From the NCBI RefSeq assembly GCF_018617385.1, contig NZ_JACSKA010000003.1, positions 62,001-126,000 of the forward strand: 64,000 nucleotides of DNA, read 5' to 3'. Each line of letters opens with the position of its first letter. Positions within the stretch are counted from its first letter, which is position 1. Shown here in pieces: positions 24,046 to 32,608 of this stretch. The translations under genes were made by a program, and so were the position numbers. The notes beneath the pieces are model-generated. The model was not told where the DNA came from. It worked only from the letters and a program-made list of their open reading frames with translations, and ran no database searches. Origin of the DNA: Exiguobacterium sp018617385. GTDB lineage: Bacteria > Bacillota > Bacilli > Exiguobacteriales > Exiguobacteriaceae.

Positions 24046-25262
24046 CCGACTGCCTCCTCTTCTGCAGGTTCTTCTTCTAATACTGGCGGTTCTGCCTCAA
24101 ACGGGTCGTCGTTCGAATCATTCGGGAACGGGACTTCTTCCTCCTCGTCCTCATCCGGGAATGTCGGAATGACCGGTTCGACCGGATCTGGTGGCGGAAG
24201 CGGCACGGAACTCTTCGTCACGATTTCCGGTGTCGGGGCATAAAAATCAAACCCGAGTAATTCCATCGTCTCCCCTTCTTCAGTCACCGTGACTCGGTAG
24301 AGCTTACCTGACTGTCCATCTTGACCTGACTGGGTGACCGATGAACTGCCAGATGGGAGCGACGATGAGAAACGGACGACTTTTTGATGCGGCACCGTCT
24401 TCACTTCTTCCACTCTCGCCTCGAAAGCGGCGTCAAACGGTTGCCCGAGCAATTGGACCGTCACAGAACCCCCTTCATTCAAGACGAGGATGGCGTACGA
24501 TGTGTCTTCTCGGTTTTGAACAGCAAAGTTCGAGCGCTCATCGACTTTCGTGTCATAGCCCAGCTCCACCCCGGAAGGAAGTGTTTCATGCGGCACACGT
24601 TCGAGAATGGCGAACGGTGTCGCTGCAAACATGCGGTAGAACGAAGACCCGAGTGTCGTGAGCGCCTCGTAGTCTTCTCCAAACGATTTAAGACTGAAGA
24701 TGTCCCCCGCAGCCATCTCAAATCCGTTCATTCGATCAAGGGCTGACTGCATGGCTGGTGTCGGGCTCACGGTGAACGAGGCGACGACTTCATTTTCTGC
24801 CGCTACTTGCTCTAATGTCACAGATGACTCCAACATCGATGCGGCATCCATCAACGCCGGGGCAATCATCGTCAACGTCACAGGCTGACCTTCGAGATAA
24901 GGCTCGACTTTCGTTTCATCTACAGATGTCAATAGAGGATAGGCACCTGTATCTTTGATGGAGTCTAACGTATTCGATACATCAAACGTCACGACCTCTT
25001 TGCCAACCTCCATGACCGTCCCATCCATCAAATTGATTGAAAAGGGTGCCGTATTAAAATCTTTAATCGCATTATCAAGACGAACGTTCGCTTCTTCTTT
25101 CGTCATCCCTGATACGTCGACACCCGCGACCGTCGTGTCCTCTTTATATGTAGCACTCGACTCAGCGGACGCGTCTAAATAATTGACGAGTCCGATCGTC
25201 GGTAATGTCACGAGTACGACGAGTCCAATCAAAATGAAAAGATGCATCCCATACCGCTTCAT
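24042..25262 (-). CDS. VanW-like protein with PG-binding-type domain
   Basis: A 406-residue membrane-anchored extracellular protein. Seen: an N-terminal helix at about 6-27, a region resembling the peptidoglycan-binding domain found with VanW (TVAGVDVSGMTKEEANVRLDNAI), then a VanW-like segment (GDIFSLKSFGE, ERVPHETLPSGVELGYDTKV, NFAVQNREDTSY). The GGGxCQ part typical of VanW is not present. The C-terminus is a Pro- and acid-rich tail, likely disordered. ATG 25262 follows GGGGGG by 7 bases; the long upstream extension has no ribosome binding site. It heads the minus-strand pilus operon. Similar VanW-type proteins accompany clostridial pilus loci, so a wall-related role in the pilus is inferred. 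Confidence 0.7.
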   Translation of the reverse strand: MKRYGMHLFILIGLVVLVTLPTIGLVNYLDASAESSATYKEDTTVAGVDVSGMTKEEANVRLDNAIKDFNTAPFSINLMDGTVMEVGKEVVTFDVSNTLDSIKDTGAYPLLTSVDETKVEPYLEGQPVTLTMIAPALMDAASMLESSVTLEQVAAENEVVASFTVSPTPAMQSALDRMNGFEMAAGDIFSLKSFGEDYEALTTLGSSFYRMFAATPFAILERVPHETLPSGVELGYDTKVDERSNFAVQNREDTSYAILVLNEGGSVTVQLLGQPFDAAFEARVEEVKTVPHQKVVRFSSSLPSGSSSVTQSGQDGQSGKLYRVTVTEEGETMELLGFDFYAPTPEIVTKSSVPLPPPDPVEPVIPTFPDEDEEEEVPFPNDSNDDPFEAEPPVLEEEPAEEEAVG

Positions 25263-25419
25263 GTAAAATCCCCCCGTGTCTAATCCGACTTCTATTCTAT
25301 ATATCCGTTCAGCGTATAACTTTAGTATAATATGTATTGTACAAAAAATAACATTTAATTCAGTATTGCATACGTTATTTTCCGATTGTTTTACTTTTTT
25401 TGAATAGGAGGTCAATGTC

Positions 25420-25875
25420 TTGTCGCATTCCGAAAAAGGTTTTACGCTCGTCGAAGTGCTCGTCTCCATCGTTGTTCTTTCCATTGTCTCATTTTCTTTA
25501 CTTTCGATTTTCAGCCAAAGTTTGAAGACGACACACGACAGTCTCAATCAAACGATTGCGAACCAAGTGGCGCAAAACACGCTACATACTTTAAATCGAC
25601 GGGCCGCATCCGTTGATGAACCGCTTGAACTGCGTCAATTGTTGAATCGGGACGGGATCAGCTCAGAGTGCGATTTTTGTAGAGACACACGAATCCATGG
25701 GGACACGTATACCGCAACCATTCAATCGCTGTCCACCTTACCTGGGCACACCATTAAAGTGGAAATCTCGGTGACGACCGACCGTTTGCAAACCCCCGTC
25801 ACTTTGAAAGGAGTCATATCGAATGCGACATTACGCGAACCGTTCCCTGAAACGGCTGTCCCGACAACTGACTGA
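25420..25875 (+). CDS. Minor pilin, PilV-like
   Basis: A 151-residue prepilin with a very short leader MSHSEKG followed by FTLVEVLVSIVVLSIVSFSLLSIFSQ, with Glu5. The body contains CDFC, a possible disulfide or metal site. TTG at 25420 is the start, 8 bases after AGGAGG; the ATG five bases earlier is out of frame. It opens a plus-strand operon divergent from the main pilus operon, followed by two more minor pilins, the pilV-pilW-pilX pattern that primes pilus assembly. Confidence 0.8.
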   Translation: MSHSEKGFTLVEVLVSIVVLSIVSFSLLSIFSQSLKTTHDSLNQTIANQVAQNTLHTLNRRAASVDEPLELRQLLNRDGISSECDFCRDTRIHGDTYTATIQSLSTLPGHTIKVEISVTTDRLQTPVTLKGVISNATLREPFPETAVPTTD

Positions 25876-26386
25876 GATGAAGAAACGTGAAGACGGCTTC
25901 ACGCTCGTCGAGTTGCTCGTCACGGTCGTTGTCGCTTCGATTTTGAGCGGCGTCATCATTACAGCCTTCATCACAGGAACGCTCGGTTTTCAAATGACGA
26001 ATGAGACGAGTGAACTTCGAAGCGAGGCTGACTATTTGATTGCTTCCGTGCTCTCTGACGTGAACCGGACCGAATTCGATGCCGTGACGGAAGTGGACGG
26101 TACGTTTCAATTTTACCGGTTGTCCACGCCTGCCATCTCGGATGCCGGCATGATTTATCGGGAAGCGGGGTATGTTCCGACAGAGTTGGTCCTGTCGCCC
26201 GATTCGTTCACTCCATCTAATCCGCAGATCATTGTGGAACGGATGACGATCAAATTAGTGGAAACTACCAATGATCCGCGACGTCCGACCTATATGACGG
26301 GGGGGCTGATTGAAATTGAAATGGACTTAAGTCAGGCGAATGACCCGGATTCAGTAACCACGTTCAAAAGTTCAATCCCATTTTAA
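25823..26386 (+). CDS. Minor pilin, PilW-like
   Basis: A 187-residue prepilin. The leader of 25 residues ends KREDG, then FTLVELLVTVVVASILSGVIITAFITG with Glu5. It overlaps the preceding PilV-like gene by 53 bases and has AAAGGAG 9 bases before ATG. The globular part (SEADYLIASVLSDVNRTEFDAV) follows the PilW/GspJ layout. It precedes the PilX-like gene by 17 bases. Confidence 0.8.
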   Translation: MRHYANRSLKRLSRQLTEMKKREDGFTLVELLVTVVVASILSGVIITAFITGTLGFQMTNETSELRSEADYLIASVLSDVNRTEFDAVTEVDGTFQFYRLSTPAISDAGMIYREAGYVPTELVLSPDSFTPSNPQIIVERMTIKLVETTNDPRRPTYMTGGLIEIEMDLSQANDPDSVTTFKSSIPF

Positions 26387-26403
26387 GGAAAGGAGGCACC
26401 TTG

Positions 26404-28053
26404 ATGCGAAAACGTGAAGAGGGATATGTCCTCGTACTCGTGCTCGTGACGATGGCGGCGCTCGCCGTTCTGTCACTCGCGGCCATGCAAGTCAACTTGG
26501 CGACGAATAAACTGACGGTCATCCGAACAGAAGATACACAGCTGAATGAAGATGCGAAAAGTGCACTTCGTCTGATCGCTGACCAAGTTCGCACTGAGTT
26601 TCCCCTCCATGGCAAAACAGAAGTTCCGGCGCATATGGAGTCAGAAGCAGCATTTCAAACCGCAGTACAATCCCTACTTGTCAGTGACGAACCATTTACG
26701 GATTTGACGACAGACAGTGAGGTCCGCTACTCCATTGACTTGAAGAAAGATGCGCTGGATACCACGATTCAAACGGCACCGTTCACGACGATTCTCCAAG
26801 TGAACGTCACGGCGTCCCGACAAGTGAACCCGGAACAACCGGAGCTCACCGTTGAATACACGCAAGATTTGTATTTGACGGCTCTCCCGTCCTTTTTATA
26901 CTACGTCCTCGGGTCCGACCAACAGTTAGACGTAAACGGCATGCCGACGATTCAAGGAAATATCTATTCAGGTGGTCCCCTCGCTTTCATGCGCCAAGCG
27001 AACTTCCAATTGGATGGTGTGGCGAAGCAGATTGAAAATGTCGATTCCAGTCGCCTTCACTTGAATGGCCGAATCGATTTAGTCGAATTGAGCGATTGCT
27101 TGAGTTGCCAGCAAGAGAACTACTTTACAGTAGGTACGGAACAAGCTGGCGAAAAGGCGGACGCCGGGGTGTCCCCGAGTCGCTTCTCTCCGTTCCAATA
27201 CGACTACTCGATCATCGAATTTTTAAATCGACGACTCGCAACACCGCTCGCCTACACCAACAATGTCGACTCAAAAATCTTTGGAGAAGGTCTGATTCGC
27301 TCGACCGATCAAGTATTCGAACTCGAAAGGGTTTTATCGGAAGATGGGACCTCGATTATCGAACGCCCGACTTCGTACTTACGGGCGGATGCTTATAACG
27401 CACTCACCGACCCGACCATCGTGACATTACCGGATGCCATTTCCGACCGTGCCATGTATGTCACGGAATCCATCACCGAGTCGAATGCCCCGCTCCTTTT
27501 CGACGGGGACGTCGTCATTGAATCCCTTGAGAAGCTGACGATTGCACGGCCCCTGATCGTACGTGGTGACTTGACCATTAAAGGGAACGTCTCCTTCAGT
27601 TCGACGGTCTACACGCTCGGCGATACGTTCATCGACCGAGCCAATATTCTTCCGATTGATGCAGACAAAGGGAACTCGCTCATCCTGTTATCTAAAGGAA
27701 AGATCCTGTTGAACCGAATAAACGAGTTTGACGACACACCGACGACGCTCCAGGCATTCATGTATAGTGACTCGAACGAACCGACCTATGTGTATGCGGT
27801 CGGATCCATTCTCGAAGTCAACGGAGGTCTGTACAGCAGAGGACCACTCGAAGTGAACGTCTTCAGAGGGGAATTTACTGGGGGCAACGGCTTAAGTCCA
27901 GCTGAGAACTTCGACCGTCAAGTTCCAGCTCACGAGGCCGAAAAGTCTCGATTGAAACTGACATATAACGATTCCGTGTTCAATCAATTGGAAACACTCC
28001 CGGTCACGAATCAACTGCAATTCTTCGTCAGTCACCCCGTTCAATTAAAATAA
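26404..28053 (+). CDS. PilX-like minor pilus protein with large C-terminal domain
   Basis: A 549-residue protein starting MRKREEGYVLVLVLVTMAALAVLSLAAMQ, a PilX/GspK-type N-terminus without the FTLVE motif. The rest is unusually long for PilX (about 150-200 residues). It includes a CLSCQ motif and beta-rich stretches with a repeated pattern (VNGMPTIQGNIYSGG, LTIARPLIVRGDLTIKGNVSF, LEVNGGLYSRGPLEV), like the hydrophobic-ladder repeats of polymer-forming or bactofilin-type folds. ATG 26404 lies 7 bases after AGGAGG. Probably the tip-proximal component, by analogy with GspK and PilX. Confidence 0.7.
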   Translation: MRKREEGYVLVLVLVTMAALAVLSLAAMQVNLATNKLTVIRTEDTQLNEDAKSALRLIADQVRTEFPLHGKTEVPAHMESEAAFQTAVQSLLVSDEPFTDLTTDSEVRYSIDLKKDALDTTIQTAPFTTILQVNVTASRQVNPEQPELTVEYTQDLYLTALPSFLYYVLGSDQQLDVNGMPTIQGNIYSGGPLAFMRQANFQLDGVAKQIENVDSSRLHLNGRIDLVELSDCLSCQQENYFTVGTEQAGEKADAGVSPSRFSPFQYDYSIIEFLNRRLATPLAYTNNVDSKIFGEGLIRSTDQVFELERVLSEDGTSIIERPTSYLRADAYNALTDPTIVTLPDAISDRAMYVTESITESNAPLLFDGDVVIESLEKLTIARPLIVRGDLTIKGNVSFSSTVYTLGDTFIDRANILPIDADKGNSLILLSKGKILLNRINEFDDTPTTLQAFMYSDSNEPTYVYAVGSILEVNGGLYSRGPLEVNVFRGEFTGGNGLSPAENFDRQVPAHEAEKSRLKLTYNDSVFNQLETLPVTNQLQFFVSHPVQLK

Positions 28054-28056
28054 ATT

Positions 28057-28102
28057 CAAAAAATCGGCTTCCTCTCTGATTGAGAAGAAACCGATTTTTT
28101 TA
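28057..28102. terminator. Bidirectional terminator after minor pilins
   Basis: AAATCGG.TTC pairs with GAA.CCGATTT around a 14-base loop, with A-runs on one side and T-runs on the other. It separates the plus-strand pilin operon from the convergent gene ending at 28100. Confidence 0.8.
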
Positions 28103-28741
28103 GTTCCCCATCTTTAGAATGAGGTCCGAGTTGTAGTCTTTGGCTGTCTGTTCCATTTCCTTCGTCCATTGCGCGCCGTTATCAAGAAGCAGTTGCGTCA
28201 ACTCGACCTGATTGTGACGGACCGGTTGCAATAGAACCGATTCAGGATCTTGAATCGTATAGCCTTCATTGAGCAACAGTTCGGTTGCTTCGTAGTTCAA
28301 CCCTTCCACCGCATACCTCAACAGTCGCTCGTCCTTTAATTGCGCTACGGCGACTTTCCAATATGCGGGATCCTCATTTCCATTGAATAAAGAGGCGAGG
28401 ACCGGTACATTGTCAACCGACTGGAATGGATCTATATCTGATTGCAGATATGCTTCTAGCACATCTGGCGTCCCTTCTAAAAGAGCAAAGTCCAATTGTT
28501 CAATCGTTGGTTCGACTAAATCATGCGTCAATGAATAGATGACGGCTTCCCATTCACCACGTTGTTGAAAATCGTTCAATTCTTTCGATGTCACTTCCGT
28601 ACGGCTTGTCAACTCGTCCACTAATGATGCACCAGACAACGTCGACAAGTCTTGGTCGGCTCGAAGTTGAAGGAAGAGCCAACCCATACTTGTCACAATC
28701 AATCCTACAATCAGTAGGAGAATGATTTGTTTTCGTTTCAT
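28100..28741 (-). CDS. Membrane-anchored ankyrin-like protein
   Basis: A 213-residue protein with one N-terminal transmembrane helix (about 5-26) and a helical body with ankyrin-like pairs (LDFALLEGTPDVLEAYLQSDIDPF, LRYAVEGLNYEATELLLNEGYTI, VRHNQVELTQLLLDNGAQW). It lies 22 bases downstream of the giant secreted protein and probably shares its transcript, which suggests a partner or anchoring role. The ribosome binding site is weak. Confidence 0.65.
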   Translation of the reverse strand: MKRKQIILLLIVGLIVTSMGWLFLQLRADQDLSTLSGASLVDELTSRTEVTSKELNDFQQRGEWEAVIYSLTHDLVEPTIEQLDFALLEGTPDVLEAYLQSDIDPFQSVDNVPVLASLFNGNEDPAYWKVAVAQLKDERLLRYAVEGLNYEATELLLNEGYTIQDPESVLLQPVRHNQVELTQLLLDNGAQWTKEMEQTAKDYNSDLILKMGN

Positions 28742-28763
28742 ATCAAAACCACACTCTCATCAC

Positions 28764-31700
28764 TCAGTAACGATCATTGTCTTGCCCTGTTGAATTTGTT
28801 TGAATCACTCGAACATAGAAAGTATCTTTTACCGCATCAAACGTTTTACCTTGAGGCAATGTCGTATATACTTCAATTTTTGCGACACCCGGCTTGATTG
28901 CAACGATTTGTTGTCCACCAGCATCGATTCGCACAAATTCTCTACCCGACATGACCTCCATTCGATAATCTCTCCAAGTCGCTGTCGTCGGCCAAAAGCC
29001 GAGGTCTGGGATTGTGGCGCTGGAGTCATCAACTTGAATCGTCATATCTTTCGCCATGATTTGCGTCGGATACTCATTGACACGGATGACACTCGCATTC
29101 GAACGGACGCCATTCAATAACGAATTCACGAATTCAGATTGAAGGGTGATCGGTGTTGCGACACCATCTTTTCCGTAACCTTCATTCGCGCGGAGGGAGA
29201 ACCCTCCATTCTGTTCAGTGACGGTCAATGCGGAAGGCACATCTCCAATCAATCGGAACGGTTCAGTAACACGCGGTTCGATGTCGACTTGGATGAATGC
29301 GGTCTCGTTGACTCGTTTCGCTACCCCATCTTCATCAACTTCGTCTGTATTCCATACCCATAAGTCCAGCTGGGTCGGAGATTGGACGAGTTTCGGTGAC
29401 AACACGCTGACTTTGAAAGTAGTCGACGGTGACTGAACTTGGAGTCCACTGAAAATCGAACCGGGTACGACTGTTGCTTTTAGTGTCGTCTCGCCAGGTT
29501 GCAGCCCTTCAAGTTCAAGCCCTCGATCTGACAAGTTATACCGCACACTATTCCCATTCAACTTTTCAATTTTAATCGATTCAAACTGAGCTGTGGTCGG
29601 TAATATTTTCGGAGAGACAACTGTTTTTTGTCCGACATATAGAGATTGATCCCCAATGTCGATTGACTCGGCCGGGCTGACGACCCGTAGTGTTGATTCG
29701 GTAATAATCAACGGTCGGTTGTTCCCTGGGTCGATCGTTAAGCGAATCTTTTTCTCACCAGGACTTAAGGCACGGATTGTGGCGTTTGTCCCGCTTGTTG
29801 TAATCGAGGCAACACCTCTTGGTTCAAGTATTTCCCATTGCAACGTGCTCCACTTCGGATTCGTAAAGGTTTCGCCTGATTGATCTTTGATGGTCGGAAC
29901 AATCGTTTGTTGCGCGCCGACCTGCAACGTGACATTTGGAATCGATGCGCTCTTTGCAAATGGTGCGCCGATTCCAATCAACAAGTCCGAAAAACGGTTG
30001 GATAAGTCGATGTGACTTTCCCATTCTTGATCCGAAGATTTCTCAATTTTTGAGACAAGCTCATTTTGTTCTTTTGCCCATTTGACCAATGAAGCAGACG
30101 GGGTAGTCGCTCGAACCGTCACATCAAATTGAAGACTTGTATCTCCACGTATAAGTTTGTTTTGTTCATCTTTGTACTCGTAGAAGAGATTCGGATTTAA
30201 GACCAAATCAATCTTCTTCGAATCACTCGGACGCACCACGTCACCGTTCGGCAATGTGATCGATACCACTTCAAACTGGTCAGGCAGTGTTTCTTTGAAC
30301 AACGTTTCGTTGATTCGGATATTCTCTCCGTCTTTTTGATTACTTAACGAATCAAACGACTGAGGATATTGGACGTTATACTTAATCGTCCCTGTCTCGT
30401 ACAAGGCAATCGTAGAGGAGTCAATCGATCGAATTACGTTGACCAACTTACTCGTATCCGCTGCTTTTTTTACATTAATGACGAATCGGTCTGTGACACT
30501 CGCCCCGCGAGAATCTGTCGTCGTGATTGTGACGTCGATTGGTCGATTGGCAACGACTTTGTCTTTCGGAATCACGAGTTCCTGCACATCATAGTTTCGT
30601 ACACCTTTATACGTTTTTGACTCTCCGTTATACGTCACGACAGATGTCAATTCCTTATCACGGAAGTCATAGTCGCCTGGTCGCCATAACACTTTCACGT
30701 CTTGTCCCGATGACACTTTCACTTCCCCGGCTGTGATGTCGTCTTTGTCGAACGACTCCGTCTCATCCGCAACAGACTCTAGAACGTTGTACGGCTTATG
30801 GTTTGAGCCGATGAATGCACGATACATCGTATTGATGAAGATTTTTTTCTCATCCTCAACGTCAAACTGATTCGTGTGACCTGCACCCGAATAGGTGAAG
30901 TTGTTTTTTGTGTACGTGTAATAATGGTTACTTGCATCTCCATATGATCGCTCTTGGCTATTACTATCAGAAGATAAGTTATACCATGGTGTCACTTCAG
31001 GATCATTTAAATCAAGTGTGAAATACTGGTTATGTGTTTGCGAAATGGCTTTTGGTTCATTATTTAGCACGTACGGGTATGAAGTGAAAATACCGTCCTG
31101 CACTTTTTCAATCACATTTGTTTTTTGAGGTGCCTTTAGTCCCATGTTCGTAAAAATTCGTTGTCCGGAAATATTATTTGATGTTTCAGCGTGAATGAAT
31201 TGGCGTTCCCATTCAGAAGTGGCCGAGTTTCCCCCACCAGATCTATATATCGTGTCATGCGTCAACATGACGCCTTGCCCCGTCTCTGAAAACGTTTTGA
31301 CTTTAGACGTTGCTGAGACACTCATGCTTCCATTTTTGTTATACGAGTCTTCGAAACCAAAAATTAACATGTCGTAAGCGTTCTCTTTTAATTTTTGATT
31401 GAAGTCTCCTTTTTCAAACTGGTTCGTCGTTCCGTTATTCAAGGTAAATTTGTACTGTCCTTTATCATCTTGCAACATTTTAGATAAATATTTCGAAATC
31501 TGTCCTTTTGTACCTGTCCCTGCGGTCAACTGTAGAATATTCGCTTCTACCTTTTGGTCGATATATAGGAACGTTCCCTTTTTGTAGTCAGCACGACCTG
31601 TCACGGTATCCTTGGCGACAATCATCCAGTTCTTTGGTCCTGTATACGTCGGCTGTGACAATAGAAATTCTAATTGTGTCGCAGATGAGCCGATGACCTC

Positions 31701-32516
31701 TGTCACCTTATCTTCCGGATCAAAACGGTCATTATGGTCGAAGTCGATATACAATTCGACGATTGTACTCGCTGTCGGTGTGCCTACGAACTGATAGTTG
31801 AACTGGAACGGTTTACGGTCGTTGTTTTTTACTTCTACTGTTCCGTTCACGAGTGGTTTTTGATTATACGTGACTTCGACATTCGCCAATAACGGACGAA
31901 TGCTCTGTTGTTTTACCAATTCAGAAATGATTGCCTGATCAGTATCAAATTGCTTCACGTTCGTGAATTCTTTCAGTGTAGATAATTGTTTCACATTTTT
32001 ACTACCAAGTGTCACATCTTTATGAAAATATACCGGTAATCCTGTTTTTACATAAAAATCAGTAATTTCACCTAACTTTAAATCGGTTAAATCATTTAAA
32101 ATCTTCGTGGTATTATGATCTTCATTACGATCCGAATGTGTTTTTATCTTATTGACTGATTCAAGGTCTTCCTGATATTTTTCACTTTTACCATCTTTTT
32201 CGCTAAATGGACTACTTCCGAATACAATCGCATCGTAAGCCCCATCCATTGGGAAACGAGTCGCATTGAATTGCTTGACCGTCATAAAGTCAATCTCAAG
32301 CTTGTTCAAGCTAGTTAAATCACTTACGAGTGTCTTTTTATATGATTCAATCTCTTTATCTAAAGCCTTTTGAGTCAATACATTGCTTGCTGTAAACGCA
32401 TCTCTCAAGAAAAGTACTTTATATTTCGGTAATTCTTGTGCCTCTACGAACTTACTTTGAGGGACGAACGAAAATAGTAAAATGAAGATTATGGCCACAT
32501 GCATGAGTTTACGCAA
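28764..32516 (-). CDS. Giant secreted multidomain protein with Ig-like repeats
   Basis: A 1250-residue extracellular protein. The start is TTG at 32516, 8 bases after GGGAGG; this gives a classical signal peptide (MRKLMHVAIIFILLFSFVP, cleavage likely after FVEA). The N-terminal third has a calcium-type loop DFDHNDRFDPED at about 258-269 and two segments resembling a class I glutamine amidotransferase-like fold (AYDMLIFGFEDSYN near 380, GVMLTHDTIYR near 415). The C-terminal half has several Ig-like modules, including two Big2-like ones (VTLQVGAQQTIVPTI, LYVGQKTVVSPKILP). No LPxTG, SLH or LysM anchor is seen. It may belong to the DUF5057 group. Context suggests a surface or pilus-associated role. 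Its N-terminal part is AT-richer than its neighbours. Confidence 0.65.
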   Translation of the reverse strand: MRKLMHVAIIFILLFSFVPQSKFVEAQELPKYKVLFLRDAFTASNVLTQKALDKEIESYKKTLVSDLTSLNKLEIDFMTVKQFNATRFPMDGAYDAIVFGSSPFSEKDGKSEKYQEDLESVNKIKTHSDRNEDHNTTKILNDLTDLKLGEITDFYVKTGLPVYFHKDVTLGSKNVKQLSTLKEFTNVKQFDTDQAIISELVKQQSIRPLLANVEVTYNQKPLVNGTVEVKNNDRKPFQFNYQFVGTPTASTIVELYIDFDHNDRFDPEDKVTEVIGSSATQLEFLLSQPTYTGPKNWMIVAKDTVTGRADYKKGTFLYIDQKVEANILQLTAGTGTKGQISKYLSKMLQDDKGQYKFTLNNGTTNQFEKGDFNQKLKENAYDMLIFGFEDSYNKNGSMSVSATSKVKTFSETGQGVMLTHDTIYRSGGGNSATSEWERQFIHAETSNNISGQRIFTNMGLKAPQKTNVIEKVQDGIFTSYPYVLNNEPKAISQTHNQYFTLDLNDPEVTPWYNLSSDSNSQERSYGDASNHYYTYTKNNFTYSGAGHTNQFDVEDEKKIFINTMYRAFIGSNHKPYNVLESVADETESFDKDDITAGEVKVSSGQDVKVLWRPGDYDFRDKELTSVVTYNGESKTYKGVRNYDVQELVIPKDKVVANRPIDVTITTTDSRGASVTDRFVINVKKAADTSKLVNVIRSIDSSTIALYETGTIKYNVQYPQSFDSLSNQKDGENIRINETLFKETLPDQFEVVSITLPNGDVVRPSDSKKIDLVLNPNLFYEYKDEQNKLIRGDTSLQFDVTVRATTPSASLVKWAKEQNELVSKIEKSSDQEWESHIDLSNRFSDLLIGIGAPFAKSASIPNVTLQVGAQQTIVPTIKDQSGETFTNPKWSTLQWEILEPRGVASITTSGTNATIRALSPGEKKIRLTIDPGNNRPLIITESTLRVVSPAESIDIGDQSLYVGQKTVVSPKILPTTAQFESIKIEKLNGNSVRYNLSDRGLELEGLQPGETTLKATVVPGSIFSGLQVQSPSTTFKVSVLSPKLVQSPTQLDLWVWNTDEVDEDGVAKRVNETAFIQVDIEPRVTEPFRLIGDVPSALTVTEQNGGFSLRANEGYGKDGVATPITLQSEFVNSLLNGVRSNASVIRVNEYPTQIMAKDMTIQVDDSSATIPDLGFWPTTATWRDYRMEVMSGREFVRIDAGGQQIVAIKPGVAKIEVYTTLPQGKTFDAVKDTFYVRVIQTNSTGQDNDRY

Positions 32517-32608
32517 TGTATAGTCCTCCCTATTTTTAGTCTTCACTACTAATTATCCCACCCACTTGAAAAAATATACATCTATTTCTTTGACATCAGG
32601 TAAATGTT

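Noticed and set aside
24042..25262. VanW-like gene as a vancomycin resistance determinant
   Set aside because: No vanA/B, vanH, vanX or vanRS nearby; VanW is not itself a resistance enzyme and the motif is degenerate.
24042..25547. N-terminal extension of 95 residues on the VanW-like protein
   Set aside because: The extra codons lie in the AT-rich divergent promoter region and lack a ribosome binding site; the ATG at 25262 has one and begins a membrane anchor.
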